A stretch of 13,260 nt of DNA from JAJPHC01 sp035255945 (GTDB taxonomy: Bacteria; Acidobacteriota; Thermoanaerobaculia; Gp7-AA8). The stretch is taken from NCBI GenBank assembly GCA_035255945.1, contig DATEZA010000217.1:1-13260 (forward strand). The letters are read 5' to 3'. The notes beneath the pieces were generated by a model. It had not been told where the DNA came from. It was given only the letters and a program-made list of their open reading frames with translations, and did not search any database. The position numbers were made by a program, and so were the translations under genes. Shown piece by piece: positions 1 through 7,070 of the stretch (position 1 is its first letter; the number at the start of each line of letters is the position of its first letter).

Positions 1-606
1 CCAGTTTAGCCACAACAGGGAGAGACACGCGTAGTAGAGCGTCGCTACGAGAAATAGATCCCACGGCATCAGGCCGTAGAGCGCGTTGAACGCGAGCGCG
101 GGAAGGATCAGGCCAAGGACGATGCGGGCACCGATCCACCATCCGCGAAGGACGACCCAGCGCGCGAGGCCCGACTCCTGTTGATAGATGTAGAAGAGTC
201 CGCGGCGGGTGATCGCCTGCACGAAACCGCCGGTGAGGACGTAGCTCGCAACGAAGCCGAGGGCAATCGCGGTGCCGGTGCGGACGTCGACGTCGCGCGC
301 CCCCCACAGGCCGTAGCCCCAGGTCAGGATGGCGGCGGCTTGCAGCAGCATCGGAATGGCGAAGATGGAGCCTTTGGCGTAGTGGGTGAAGAAGGATGCG
401 CGTTTGATCGGCGGATCGTGGGGCTCGACGATTCCGTTGCGACAGAGCTCGTAGAGTGCGCGGCCGAGCTCGAAGAGATCGCGATGGCCGTACGTCGTGC
501 GGGCGTCAGCGTCGCGCAGGCCCATCACTTCCAGCTGCGCGGTGATCTCCCACGCATCGCGCGGTTTGCCGATGCGATTGAGGACATCGATCGCGAGCTC
601 GTTCAT
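1..606 (-). CDS. Multi-pass membrane protein, possibly PelG-like polysaccharide transporter (3' end outside window)
   Basis: The minus-strand frame is open from the ATG at 606 to the window edge, giving 202 residues without a stop. The ATG overlaps the pelF stop in an ATGA tetranucleotide, which suggests translational coupling. Residues 1 to about 75 are soluble and charged. Hydrophobic spans follow at about 79-100 (IFAIPMLLQAAAILTWGYGL), 111-127 (AIALGFVASYVLTGGF), 160-175 and 183-202, so it is an inner-membrane protein. The TGGFVQAITRRGLFY stretch at about 124-138 recalls the TG-x-x-Q-x-x-x-TR region of PelG, the predicted Pel transporter that partners PelF. Family knowledge: PelF and PelG genes are usually adjacent. 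The soluble N-terminal extension is unlike Pseudomonas PelG, so another membrane protein of an exopolysaccharide locus remains possible. The visible part is certainly coding; the family call is moderate. Confidence 0.6.
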   Translation of the reverse strand, partial: MNELAIDVLNRIGKPRDAWEITAQLEVMGLRDADARTTYGHRDLFELGRALYELCRNGIVEPHDPPIKRASFFTHYAKGSIFAIPMLLQAAAILTWGYGLWGARDVDVRTGTAIALGFVASYVLTGGFVQAITRRGLFYIYQQESGLARWVVLRGWWIGARIVLGLILPALAFNALYGLMPWDLFLVATLYYACLSLLWLNW

Positions 607-2120
607 GACGCCTGGGAGCGCGGGCGTCCCGCCCGCAGTGCGCGGGCATCCTGCCCGGGCACTACTGCATAGTCGCCGAGCGAGACGCTCGCCGGCTGCG
701 GACGAGACGTCCGCGATCCATACTCCAGATACAAGTCTCGATATGCCGCGACGCAATCGTCGATGCGGAACTGCTCGAGCACTTTCTCCCGCGCCCGCGC
801 CGCGAGCTTCTCGCGCAGCGCGGGATCGTCGAGCAGGCGCTGCACCTCGCGCGCGAACGTGCCGACATCGCGCGGACGCACGACGACACCGCAGCCATCG
901 AGCGCTTCGCGCACGCCGCCGACATCGCTCGCCACGACCGCGCGCCCGCATGACATCGCCTCGATGACGGAGAAGGGGAACGCTTCGCTGATGCTGGTCA
1001 GCAGCACGACATCCGCGCTGCGGTACGCCTCGACGACATCACGCGCCGGCGCGCCCATCGTCACATCGACGCCGAGCTCTTTTTTCAGCGCGAGACATTC
1101 GCGGTAGTACTCGTCGTCGGTGACGGCGCCGAAGATCGTGAAGCGCGCGTTGATACGCGCCGCGACACGCAGAAAGGTCTCGATATCTTTGAGCCGATCG
1201 ATGCGCGCGGTGGCGATGACATGCAGCGGCCCGGCCGGTTTCGGCGCCGGTGAAAACCGCTCGGGATCGACACCGTTGTAGATCACCTGGATCCTGTCGC
1301 GCGGCGTGCCGTGCGCGATCTCCCAGCGCGTGTTGTAGTGACAGACCGGCGCGACGACATCGGCGAATCGATAGTTCGTCCGCACCATCGCGGTGATCAG
1401 CGACAGCAAAAAGTGCTTTGCGAAAAAAAGCCGCCGGAAGCGCGAGAGAAAGAGATTCTGCTCGCGCAAATACACGCCGTGCTCGGTGAGGATGAACGGC
1501 ACGCCGTCGCGCAGCTTCGACGTGATGCACGGGATGCCGCAGAACGCCGCCGCGGTGGAATGCGTCACCGACACTTTCGGCACGCGCACGTTGAGCACGA
1601 TCAGGAAGTGATAGAGCCAGCGCAGGCACTCGGTGAGATCGAAGAGCGTCGGGTCGCCGTGCCGGCGCATGATCGCGACGAACGCATCCCACACTTCCTG
1701 CGACTTGAGCGTGCGGTTGTAATCGCGGCGGCGGAAGTACTCCTCGAGCTCGACGAGCAACTGCCCGACCACGTCGCAATCGGGATCGGCGCGCATGACG
1801 GCATCGAGGAAGCGCGTGAAGAGCGGGAGGAACTCCGCTTCGATCGCCGCGCGCGGCGTGTTGCGCGCGCGCTCGTACAGCCGCGCGAACGGCACGTCGG
1901 TGATGAATTCACTCGGCTCTTCGATGCCCCACAACGGCACGCGCAGCATGCGCCGCACGTTGGACGGCGGCGTGAACCGCAGCTCGACGTGCGGGTTCAT
2001 CATCAGAGGAAGGAGCGTGTAGCGGATGTCGGGCGTGTTGCGGATGAGCGTGTCGCACCAGGTGCTCACGCCACCGTCTGCGAACGGATAGGTGCCCTCG
2101 GTCGTGAGCAACACATTCAT
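603..2120 (-). CDS. pelF: PelF-type family 4 glycosyltransferase
   Basis: A 505-residue cytoplasmic GT-B glycosyltransferase. In the Pel pathway PelF polymerises a GalNAc/GlcNAc-type polymer from UDP-sugars. The N-terminus MNVLLTTEGTYPFADGGVST carries the TEGTYP-x-x-x-GGVS signature of PelF. The long helical insertion at about 85-175 and the HST (187-189) and LTEHGVYLRE (211-220) segments also fit this family. The C-terminal Rossmann half has TARIDRLKD at 304-312 (R and K for the nucleotide-sugar) and the GT4 E-x7-E motif with E379 and E387. The length is near the roughly 507 residues of Pseudomonas PelF. I chose the ATG at 2120, not the in-frame one at 2153, because it matches the family start and overlaps the upstream stop as ATGA. 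The last 20 or so residues (about 485-505) are read from a GC-rich palindromic repeat, so the C-terminus is not native family sequence. Confidence 0.9.
   Translation of the reverse strand: MNVLLTTEGTYPFADGGVSTWCDTLIRNTPDIRYTLLPLMMNPHVELRFTPPSNVRRMLRVPLWGIEEPSEFITDVPFARLYERARNTPRAAIEAEFLPLFTRFLDAVMRADPDCDVVGQLLVELEEYFRRRDYNRTLKSQEVWDAFVAIMRRHGDPTLFDLTECLRWLYHFLIVLNVRVPKVSVTHSTAAAFCGIPCITSKLRDGVPFILTEHGVYLREQNLFLSRFRRLFFAKHFLLSLITAMVRTNYRFADVVAPVCHYNTRWEIAHGTPRDRIQVIYNGVDPERFSPAPKPAGPLHVIATARIDRLKDIETFLRVAARINARFTIFGAVTDDEYYRECLALKKELGVDVTMGAPARDVVEAYRSADVVLLTSISEAFPFSVIEAMSCGRAVVASDVGGVREALDGCGVVVRPRDVGTFAREVQRLLDDPALREKLAARAREKVLEQFRIDDCVAAYRDLYLEYGSRTSRPQPASVSLGDYAVVPGQDARALRAGRPRSQAS
618..665. 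repeat. GC-rich double-hairpin repeat inside the 3' end of pelF
   Basis: Two adjacent hairpins lie in the same orientation. The first, 620-636, has 7-bp arms GCGGGCG/CGCCCGC and loop TCC. The second, 637-663, has 12-bp arms with one mismatch and also loop TCC. The stems match except that a G-C pair in the first is an A-T pair in the second, a compensatory difference. The element ends 12-15 bases before the pelF stop and is translated into the PelF C-terminus. It looks like a dispersed intergenic palindrome of the REP kind. Dispersal can only be tested genome-wide. Confidence 0.75.
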
Positions 2121-3331
2121 TGCAGCCGCCGCAACCGCTGCCACGCCTTCCACTGTTCGACGCGCGCTTCGTCGAGGCGCTCCTCGCGTGTCAGTGTCTC
2201 CGCGGCGGCGCGCAGCGCTTCGATGTTCGGCGTCACGCCGGCGGCGACGAGCCGCACGAGCGACTGCTGCCGCTGCTGCGATACATCGATCGCTTCCTGC
2301 AGCAGCTCGATGCGCTTGCGCTGTGCGTCGATGCGAAGCAGCTCCGCATTCACCGCGGTCCGCACGCGCCGCGCGCTGCGATCGCGCTCCGCCTCCGCGC
2401 GTGCGAGCTCGCGGCGCGAGCGCGAGAGGTCGCTGACGATCGCGTCGTCGCGCAGCGAGTACGACATCCGGAAGCGCAGCCCATAAATCCCGAACGTCCC
2501 CTCGGACTGCTCGCCCCGGAACGTGGCATTCGCGGACCCGATGCCGGCAAAGCCTGTGAATCCGAAGTCCGGACGCCGCCGGTTCTCGACCTGTTCGACG
2601 GCGAGCCGCGCGCGATCGACGCGCTGATTCGCGGCAACGACCTCCGGATGATGCTGCACCGCCGCATCCGCATCGACCGACGTGACGCCGAAGTCGATCG
2701 CCGGCTCGATCGAATCGTCAACGTATTGACGAATCCTCGTCTCCGCATCGAGCCTGCGCAGCTCGAGATCGAGCAGCCGCGAGCGGAGCGCGAGCGAGCT
2801 CTCCTCCCACTGCGTCGCGGTGATGTTGTTGATCGCGCCCTTCTGCAGCAGCTCCGGACCGCGATTCACGATCGCCGTGACATCGTTCGACAGCGACTGC
2901 GTGCGCGCGCTCTCCGCGTTCGCCAGCCAGAGCTCCGCGTAGGAGTCGAGGAGCGTGTTGAAGTCCGCGTCGCTGAGCGCGAGCGACTGCTTCGCCTGCT
3001 CGGCTTCGTTGCGCGCGATGCGCTCGGCGATGGAGCGCGTCGCCGTGTTGAAGAGCGGATAGTCGAACGCGATCACCGCGGATGCGGATCGCGATTCGTA
3101 CGGCGATTCGAAGAAGAGGTCCTGCGAGCGCGAGACGCCGGTGGTCGTTTCGAGACGAATCGAAGCGCCGGCGGAAACGCGATCGGGCGGGATCTCCGCG
3201 GGATGAGACGCGCGAGCAATCAGCTCGTCGAACGAAATCGCCTTCGCCGCCAGACAGCAGACAGCGGACAGCAGACAGCAGGCGAACCTCAACGTCCGCT
3301 GTCCGCTGTCCGCTATCCGCTGTCCGGCCAT
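2117..3331 (-). CDS. TolC-family outer-membrane efflux/secretion protein
   Basis: A 404-residue protein with the two-repeat OEP architecture. Residues 84-205 hold the first strand pair (SAVIAFDYPLFN) and long helices. Residues 225-400 hold the second: HHPEVVAANQRVDRARLAV (227-245), RRRPDFGFTGFAGIG (251-265), a strand at 279-293 and terminal helices. TolC homologues form trimeric channels that dock to a periplasmic adaptor, and an adaptor gene lies directly upstream. The start is the ATG at 3331, which overlaps the adaptor stop by one base (TGATG). No other ATG lies near. The signal peptide has n-region 1-15, h-region FACCLLSAVCCLAA (16-29) and a likely AKA cleavage at 29-31. Residues 3 to about 28 are read from an inverted array of 7-bp repeats. 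The stop overlaps the pelF start as ATGA. At 404 residues it is shorter than E. coli TolC, mainly in the periplasmic part. Confidence 0.85.
   Translation of the reverse strand: MAGQRIADSGQRTLRFACCLLSAVCCLAAKAISFDELIARASHPAEIPPDRVSAGASIRLETTTGVSRSQDLFFESPYESRSASAVIAFDYPLFNTATRSIAERIARNEAEQAKQSLALSDADFNTLLDSYAELWLANAESARTQSLSNDVTAIVNRGPELLQKGAINNITATQWEESSLALRSRLLDLELRRLDAETRIRQYVDDSIEPAIDFGVTSVDADAAVQHHPEVVAANQRVDRARLAVEQVENRRRPDFGFTGFAGIGSANATFRGEQSEGTFGIYGLRFRMSYSLRDDAIVSDLSRSRRELARAEAERDRSARRVRTAVNAELLRIDAQRKRIELLQEAIDVSQQRQQSLVRLVAAGVTPNIEALRAAAETLTREERLDEARVEQWKAWQRLRRLQ
3251..3327. repeat. Inverted pair of heptamer tandem arrays
   Basis: On the plus strand four units of CAGACAG (one of them CGGACAG) plus a partial unit run from 3251 to 3281. 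A 12-base spacer (3282-3293) follows, then nearly five units of GTCCGCT (one ATCCGCT) from 3294 to 3327. The second array is the reverse complement of the CGGACAG version of the first, so the whole is an imperfect palindrome. It lies within the 5' end of the TolC-like gene and encodes most of its signal peptide. A 7-bp unit shifts frame at every copy, so this is not a protein repeat. Heptamer arrays recall the STRR repeats of cyanobacteria in style only. Confidence 0.85.
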
Positions 3332-4197
3332 CACTGTGTCCTGATCGTGAGCATCACCGGCGTTCCCGGCTGCAGCGATGCATCGCTGTTCGCGATGTTC
3401 ACCACCACCGACGCGCGGTGATCGGCGCGATACGGCACGACGTACGCGACCTTGTCGAGGATCACTTTCGGCGGCACGGTCATGATCCGCACCTCGGCGC
3501 TCAGGCCGGGGCGGATCACGCGCAGCAGGTCGGGATCGACTTCCGCACGCGCTTCGAGATTGCCCAGCGCTGTGATCTCGGCAAGCACTTCGCGCGGCGC
3601 GACGCTGCGTCCGTCGGTCGCATCGAGCCGTGTCACGACGCCGTCGATCGGCGCATGCAGCACGAGCGACTGCTGCCGCTCGCCGGCCAGCGTTTCGTCG
3701 GCGCGCGCGCGTTCCAGCTCGACGTTCGACGTACGCGGCGCAGCGGTCATGTTGCCGAGGTCGCGCAGTGCGGCGGAGTAATCGTTCTCGGCGTCTTCGA
3801 GCTCCTGCAGCGTGATGTCGTGCGTGGCGTAGAGCGCACGATAGCGATCGCGCTTCGCCTTCTTTCGTTCCGCGATCGCCGAGGCGTGCGCGACGCCGGG
3901 ATTCGCGGCGGGCTTCTGCTGCGCCTGCGCCCACTGCACCTGCGCGCGTGCAACCGCGACGTTGTGCTCCACCTCGGCGTTCGACAGCTCGACGAGCAGA
4001 TCGCCCGCGTGCACCGGCGCGCCTTCCCGCACGGAAACATGTTTGACCGTCGCATCGAACGGCGCGATCAACGTCGCACTGCGGCTCGCAACCAGCTCGC
4101 CGCGAATCTCCACGGTGCGCGGCGCAAGCTCGCGTGTCTCGGGACTATTCGCACAGGCGCAAAGAAGCGCGGCGGCCGCGATGAAGCGCATTCGCAT
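3331..4197 (-). CDS. Short HlyD/RND-type periplasmic adaptor lipoprotein
   Basis: A 288-residue membrane-fusion (adaptor) protein. The N-terminus is a lipoprotein signal (MRMRFIAAAALLCAC) with Cys15 as likely lipidated residue, although -2 is Cys, which is unusual. The first half of the lipoyl domain is at about 32-70 (APFDATVKHVSVREGAPVHA). A helical hairpin spans 72-175 with a KKAKRDRY stretch. The second lipoyl half is at 178-208 (HAPIDGVVTRLDATDGRSVA) and a beta-barrel at about 210-260. The C-terminal membrane-proximal domain is essentially absent, so it is short for an RND adaptor (usually 350-400). ATG 4197 was chosen; ATG 4191 is possible. It is the first gene of the operon and one base overlaps the TolC-like gene. 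It should bridge an inner-membrane partner to that channel. No RND or ABC pump is visible, and the partner may be the downstream membrane protein or lie outside. Confidence 0.85.
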   Translation of the reverse strand: MRMRFIAAAALLCACANSPETRELAPRTVEIRGELVASRSATLIAPFDATVKHVSVREGAPVHAGDLLVELSNAEVEHNVAVARAQVQWAQAQQKPAANPGVAHASAIAERKKAKRDRYRALYATHDITLQELEDAENDYSAALRDLGNMTAAPRTSNVELERARADETLAGERQQSLVLHAPIDGVVTRLDATDGRSVAPREVLAEITALGNLEARAEVDPDLLRVIRPGLSAEVRIMTVPPKVILDKVAYVVPYRADHRASVVVNIANSDASLQPGTPVMLTIRTQ

Positions 4198-4237
4198 GGG
4201 ACGTTTCTTGCATCGAGCTGATGCAAAGCGCGGACCG

Positions 4238-5452
4238 ATGGCCAAGCCGCTCGAGCGCATCACGCTCCTCGTCCCCATTCTCGTCGTGACCGGAATCACA
4301 CTCGCGGCCACGCTTGTGGTCAGTGCGCGCGCGTCACGAACGCCGAGTCCCGCGAAGGCGATACTCGCGGAGATCGCGGCATCAAAAGCACCGGTCGATG
4401 TGAAGGCGATGGCGAGTCTCCTCGCGCAGGTTCCGGGCGTGACCTCGGTGTCGATCGGCAACTCCATCGCCCGCGATGCCGACGAGCAGATCTGCGCCAT
4501 GGTGCAATCGACAAACGGCCCGGTCATGCTCTGCGCCGGTGTACGACAAGCTCTCAGCTTGTCGGGTGTTTGGGGGTTACCGCGACAAGCTGAGAGCTTG
4601 TCGTACACCACCATCATCGTGATGGCGGCGATTGGGGGGTCGATCATCGCGGCGATCCTGACCACCTTCCTCGCGCGGCGCGCCTCGCGCGCAGCGGTCG
4701 AGGCCTCCGAGGCACGCCTGCTCGAGCAGGTGCACGAAAAAGAGATCGCGCTGCGGCGGCGCACGCTGGAGCTGGAATCGTCGAACAAGGAGCTCGAAGC
4801 GTTCACGTTCTCTGCATCGCATGACCTGCGCGCGCCGCTGGCGAGCATCGACGGCTTCACGCAGATGATGATCGACGACTCGCAGCTCGACGACATGGGC
4901 CGCGAGTGCGTGCACTGGATCCGCGATGCGTGCCGGCAGATGCAGGAGCTCGTCGACGGACTGCTGGAGATGTCGCGCTTCTCGCGCGAGGAGATCGATC
5001 GCGAAGAAGTCGATCTCTCCGCCGTCGCGCGATCGATCGCCGACACCCTCCGCCAGCGCGAGCCGCATCGCGACGTCGAATTCCGCATCCAGGACGGCAT
5101 CGTCATCGACGGCGATCCGCGCCTGATGCGCGCGGTGCTCGAGAACCTGATCTCGAACTCGTGGAAGTTCACGCGCAACCATCCGCGCGCGACGATCGAA
5201 GTCGGCGTGACGTACGAGAACGGGCGGCGCGCGATCTACGTGCGCGATGACGGCGCGGGATTCGATCCCGGTCACGCGGAGAAGATGTTCCGCGCGTTCC
5301 AGCGGCTGCATTCGCGCAACGAGTTCGAAGGCACCGGCATCGGACTGGCGACGGTCGAGCGCATCCTGCATCGCCACGGCGGGCGGATCTGGGCGGAAGG
5401 GGAAGTGGAGAAAGGCGCGACGTTCTACTTCACGCTTGCGCAGACCTCATGA
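4238..5452 (+). CDS. Membrane sensor histidine kinase
   Basis: A 404-residue hybrid-less kinase. TM1 is at 9-30 (TLLVPILVVTGITLAATLVV). A small periplasmic domain spans 31 to about 100 with Cys86 and Cys99. TM2 is at about 125-146, followed by a linker coiled coil to 190. The HisKA H-box SASHDLRAPL carries phospho-acceptor His195. The N-box LISNSWKF has Asn307. The G1 box is DDGAGFD and the G2 region is FEGTGIGLATVERILHRHGG, close to phytochrome-type kinases. ATG 4238 was chosen because it leaves only 40 bases to the divergent adaptor gene and starts the hydrophobic segment cleanly. ATGs at 4181 and 4196 are in frame but would overlap that gene. There is no clear Shine-Dalgarno. The stop overlaps the downstream GGDEF regulator as ATGA, so the two are very likely a cognate pair. 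Residues 101-124 are encoded by a palindromic repeat inserted in frame. Confidence 0.92.
   Translation: MAKPLERITLLVPILVVTGITLAATLVVSARASRTPSPAKAILAEIAASKAPVDVKAMASLLAQVPGVTSVSIGNSIARDADEQICAMVQSTNGPVMLCAGVRQALSLSGVWGLPRQAESLSYTTIIVMAAIGGSIIAAILTTFLARRASRAAVEASEARLLEQVHEKEIALRRRTLELESSNKELEAFTFSASHDLRAPLASIDGFTQMMIDDSQLDDMGRECVHWIRDACRQMQELVDGLLEMSRFSREEIDREEVDLSAVARSIADTLRQREPHRDVEFRIQDGIVIDGDPRLMRAVLENLISNSWKFTRNHPRATIEVGVTYENGRRAIYVRDDGAGFDPGHAEKMFRAFQRLHSRNEFEGTGIGLATVERILHRHGGRIWAEGEVEKGATFYFTLAQTS
4538..4609. repeat. REPIN-like double palindrome inserted in frame in a histidine kinase (copy A)
   Basis: A perfect inverted repeat with 27-bp arms (4538-4564 and 4583-4609) and an 18-base centre. 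Each arm is itself a hairpin with 9-bp stem CGACAAGCT/AGCTTGTCG and a 3-base loop. The total is exactly 72 bases, so it adds 24 codons without a stop. The ends are GGTGTA and TACACC. A second copy of the family, with compensatory stem changes, lies at 10106-10174. Confidence 0.9.
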
Positions 5453-6900
5453 CCGAGCCGCTGCGCGTGTTGCTCATCGAAGACTCCGAGCGCGATGCGG
5501 CGCGACTGTCGATGGAGCTGCGCCGCGGCGGATACGCGGCCGAGATCACGCGCGTGGAGACCGGTCCGCGCCTGCGCGAGGAGCTGCTGCGCGGCGCGAC
5601 GTTCGACCTCGTGATCTGCGATTACGTGCTGCCGGCGTTCAGCGCACCCGAGGCGCTGACGATGGTGCGCGAGGCGGGGATCGACCTGCCGTTCATCGTC
5701 GTGTCGGGCGCGATCGGCGAAGACATCGCGGTCGAGATGATGCGCAGCGGCGCGCACGATTACGTGCTCAAGGAAAAAATGGCGCGGCTCGTGCCGGCGG
5801 TCGGGCGCGAGCTGAAGGAGAAGATCGAGCGTAGCGCGCGGCGCGAAGCGGAGACGCTGTTCCAGGCCATTCTGCGCACGTCGCCGCATCCGAGCGCGGT
5901 CATCGATCGCAACAGCGGGCACATCGTGCACCTGAGCGATTCGTTCATCAACCGGCTGCTCGGCCGGCGCGAGCCTTCGCCGAATGCGACGCTCTTCGAC
6001 CTGGTGCACTTCACCACGCCCGAACGCATCACCCAGCTCCTCGGGCGCGGCGGAGGCACGGCGCTGTACATGGTCTACGTGCTCGACGAACAGAATCGCG
6101 TGGCCAACGTGCGGGTCGACGTCGTGCAGACGTCGTACGCGAATGTCGTGATCGAAGACATCACCGAGCAGCACTACCTGAAGGCCGCGTTCGATGCAGT
6201 CGCGGACGCGGTGCTGGTCATCAGCTCGACCGACACGCTGCTGTACGCGAATCGGGCGGCCGAGGAGATTTTCGGGGCGCTGTATTTCGGCATGACCATC
6301 TCGCGCGAGCTGCCGGCGCGGATCAACGATCAATCGTATGAAGTGCGGACGACGCCGTTCCGCTTCGCCGGCGAGACGCATTCGTCGGCGGTCCTCACGC
6401 TGCGCAATGTGTCGGAGCAGGAAGAGCTGCTCGAGGCCTCGACGCACGATCCGCTGACCGGCTTGTACAACGTCCGCTATTTCGAGGAGGCGCTGTCGAA
6501 TCACGGCAGCGGTGCGCTGGCGATGATCGATCTCGATTTCTTCAAGCCGATCAACGACGAGCTCGGACACGCGGCGGGCGATCGGGCGCTGATCGGCTTC
6601 GCGAATCTCATCCGTAACGTGATCCGGCCGAGCGATGTGTTCGCGCGCGTCGGCGGCGACGAATTCGCGATCCTCTTTCCGGATACGACGATCGAGGACG
6701 CGGGGCGGATCGTCGCGCGCATGTACGAGTCATTGCAGCACGCGCCGTTCCGGTACGACGGCAGCGAACGGCTGCTCAGCGCATCGTGCGGACTCGCCGC
6801 GTTGCGCGCGGGTGAATTGCCGGAGGAGGCGAAGCGGCGCGTCGATGAAGCGCTTTACGCGGCAAAGCGCGGCGGGCGGGGGCAGTACGTGATTGCGTGA
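5449..6900 (+). CDS. Response regulator diguanylate cyclase (REC-PAS-PAS-GGDEF)
   Basis: A 483-residue cytoplasmic protein predicted to make c-di-GMP. The receiver spans 4-122, with acidic pair E11/D12, phospho-Asp58 in VICDYVLP, Ser86 and Lys108. Two PAS-like segments follow at about 132-238 and 243-323; the second contains TDTLLYANRAAEEIFG. The GGDEF domain covers 330-480 with DPLTGLYN at 334-341, catalytic GGDEF at 402-406 and an RxxD inhibitory site (RPSD, 393-396) at the canonical spacing of five residues. All key residues are intact, so it should be active and product-inhibited. The start overlaps the kinase stop by 4 nt (ATGA). The kinase probably phosphorylates Asp58 and so sets cyclase activity. 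The gene ends just before the inverted repeat that separates it from a convergent operon. Confidence 0.93.
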   Translation: MTEPLRVLLIEDSERDAARLSMELRRGGYAAEITRVETGPRLREELLRGATFDLVICDYVLPAFSAPEALTMVREAGIDLPFIVVSGAIGEDIAVEMMRSGAHDYVLKEKMARLVPAVGRELKEKIERSARREAETLFQAILRTSPHPSAVIDRNSGHIVHLSDSFINRLLGRREPSPNATLFDLVHFTTPERITQLLGRGGGTALYMVYVLDEQNRVANVRVDVVQTSYANVVIEDITEQHYLKAAFDAVADAVLVISSTDTLLYANRAAEEIFGALYFGMTISRELPARINDQSYEVRTTPFRFAGETHSSAVLTLRNVSEQEELLEASTHDPLTGLYNVRYFEEALSNHGSGALAMIDLDFFKPINDELGHAAGDRALIGFANLIRNVIRPSDVFARVGGDEFAILFPDTTIEDAGRIVARMYESLQHAPFRYDGSERLLSASCGLAALRAGELPEEAKRRVDEALYAAKRGGRGQYVIA

Positions 6901-6902
6901 AA

Positions 6903-7059
6903 GCCCCTCATCCGGCCTCCGGCCACCTTCTCCCCGCACAGCGGGGCGAAGGTCAATGGAGCTCACGCGGCGCGAGTGCGTTGGAGCTCACGCGGCGCGA
7001 GTGCGTTGACCTTCGCCCCGCCGTGCGGGGAGAAGGTGGCCGAAGGCCGGATGAGGGGC
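6903..7059. repeat. Large inverted repeat between convergent genes
   Basis: Arms of 54 bp (6903-6956 and 7006-7059) are complementary except at two positions. They begin GCCCCTCATCCGGCC and contain CACCTTCTCCCCGC, a motif I recognise from many GC-rich Gram-negative genomes. The centre consists of a tandem 25-base direct repeat. It fills the gap between the GGDEF gene stop (6900) and the stop of the DUF1697 gene (7071). RNA from either strand could form a very stable stem, so it may act as a two-way transcription barrier or 3'-end stabiliser. No T-tract follows, so it is not a textbook intrinsic terminator. Confidence 0.88.
6957..7006. repeat. Two-copy 25-base tandem direct repeat
   Basis: The unit at 6957-6981 (starting TGGAGCTCACGCGGCGCGAG) is repeated exactly at 6982-7006. 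It forms the loop of the surrounding inverted repeat. The perfect identity of the copies suggests a recent duplication. Confidence 0.9.
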
Positions 7060-7070
7060 CAAGCCCCGGC

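Noticed and set aside
1311..2486. Plus-strand frame of about 390 codons opposite pelF
   Set aside because: Composition is Arg/His/Ala-rich with no family resemblance, and the opposite strand holds a recognised glycosyltransferase and TolC-like protein.
3251..3327. Heptamer arrays as a CRISPR array
   Set aside because: The unit is 7 bp with no spacers, and no cas gene is nearby.
3332..3934. Upstream extension of the TolC-like frame on the minus strand
   Set aside because: The frame is open to 3934 but runs antisense-frame through the adaptor gene and reads as Arg/Ala-rich sequence. The ATG at 3331 gives a signal peptide and couples to the adaptor stop.
4198..5178. Upstream extension of the adaptor frame opposite the histidine kinase
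   Set aside because: Ser/Arg-rich sequence with no motif; the lipoprotein signal at 4197 marks the true start.
5425..6570. Minus-strand frame of about 380 codons opposite the GGDEF gene
   Set aside because: Arg/His/Asp-rich shadow of a strongly supported REC-PAS-GGDEF gene.
6903..7059. Large inverted repeat as the ends of a transposon or insertion sequence
   Set aside because: Only about 50 bases lie between the arms and no transposase is encoded. A non-autonomous element remains possible but no target duplication was seen.
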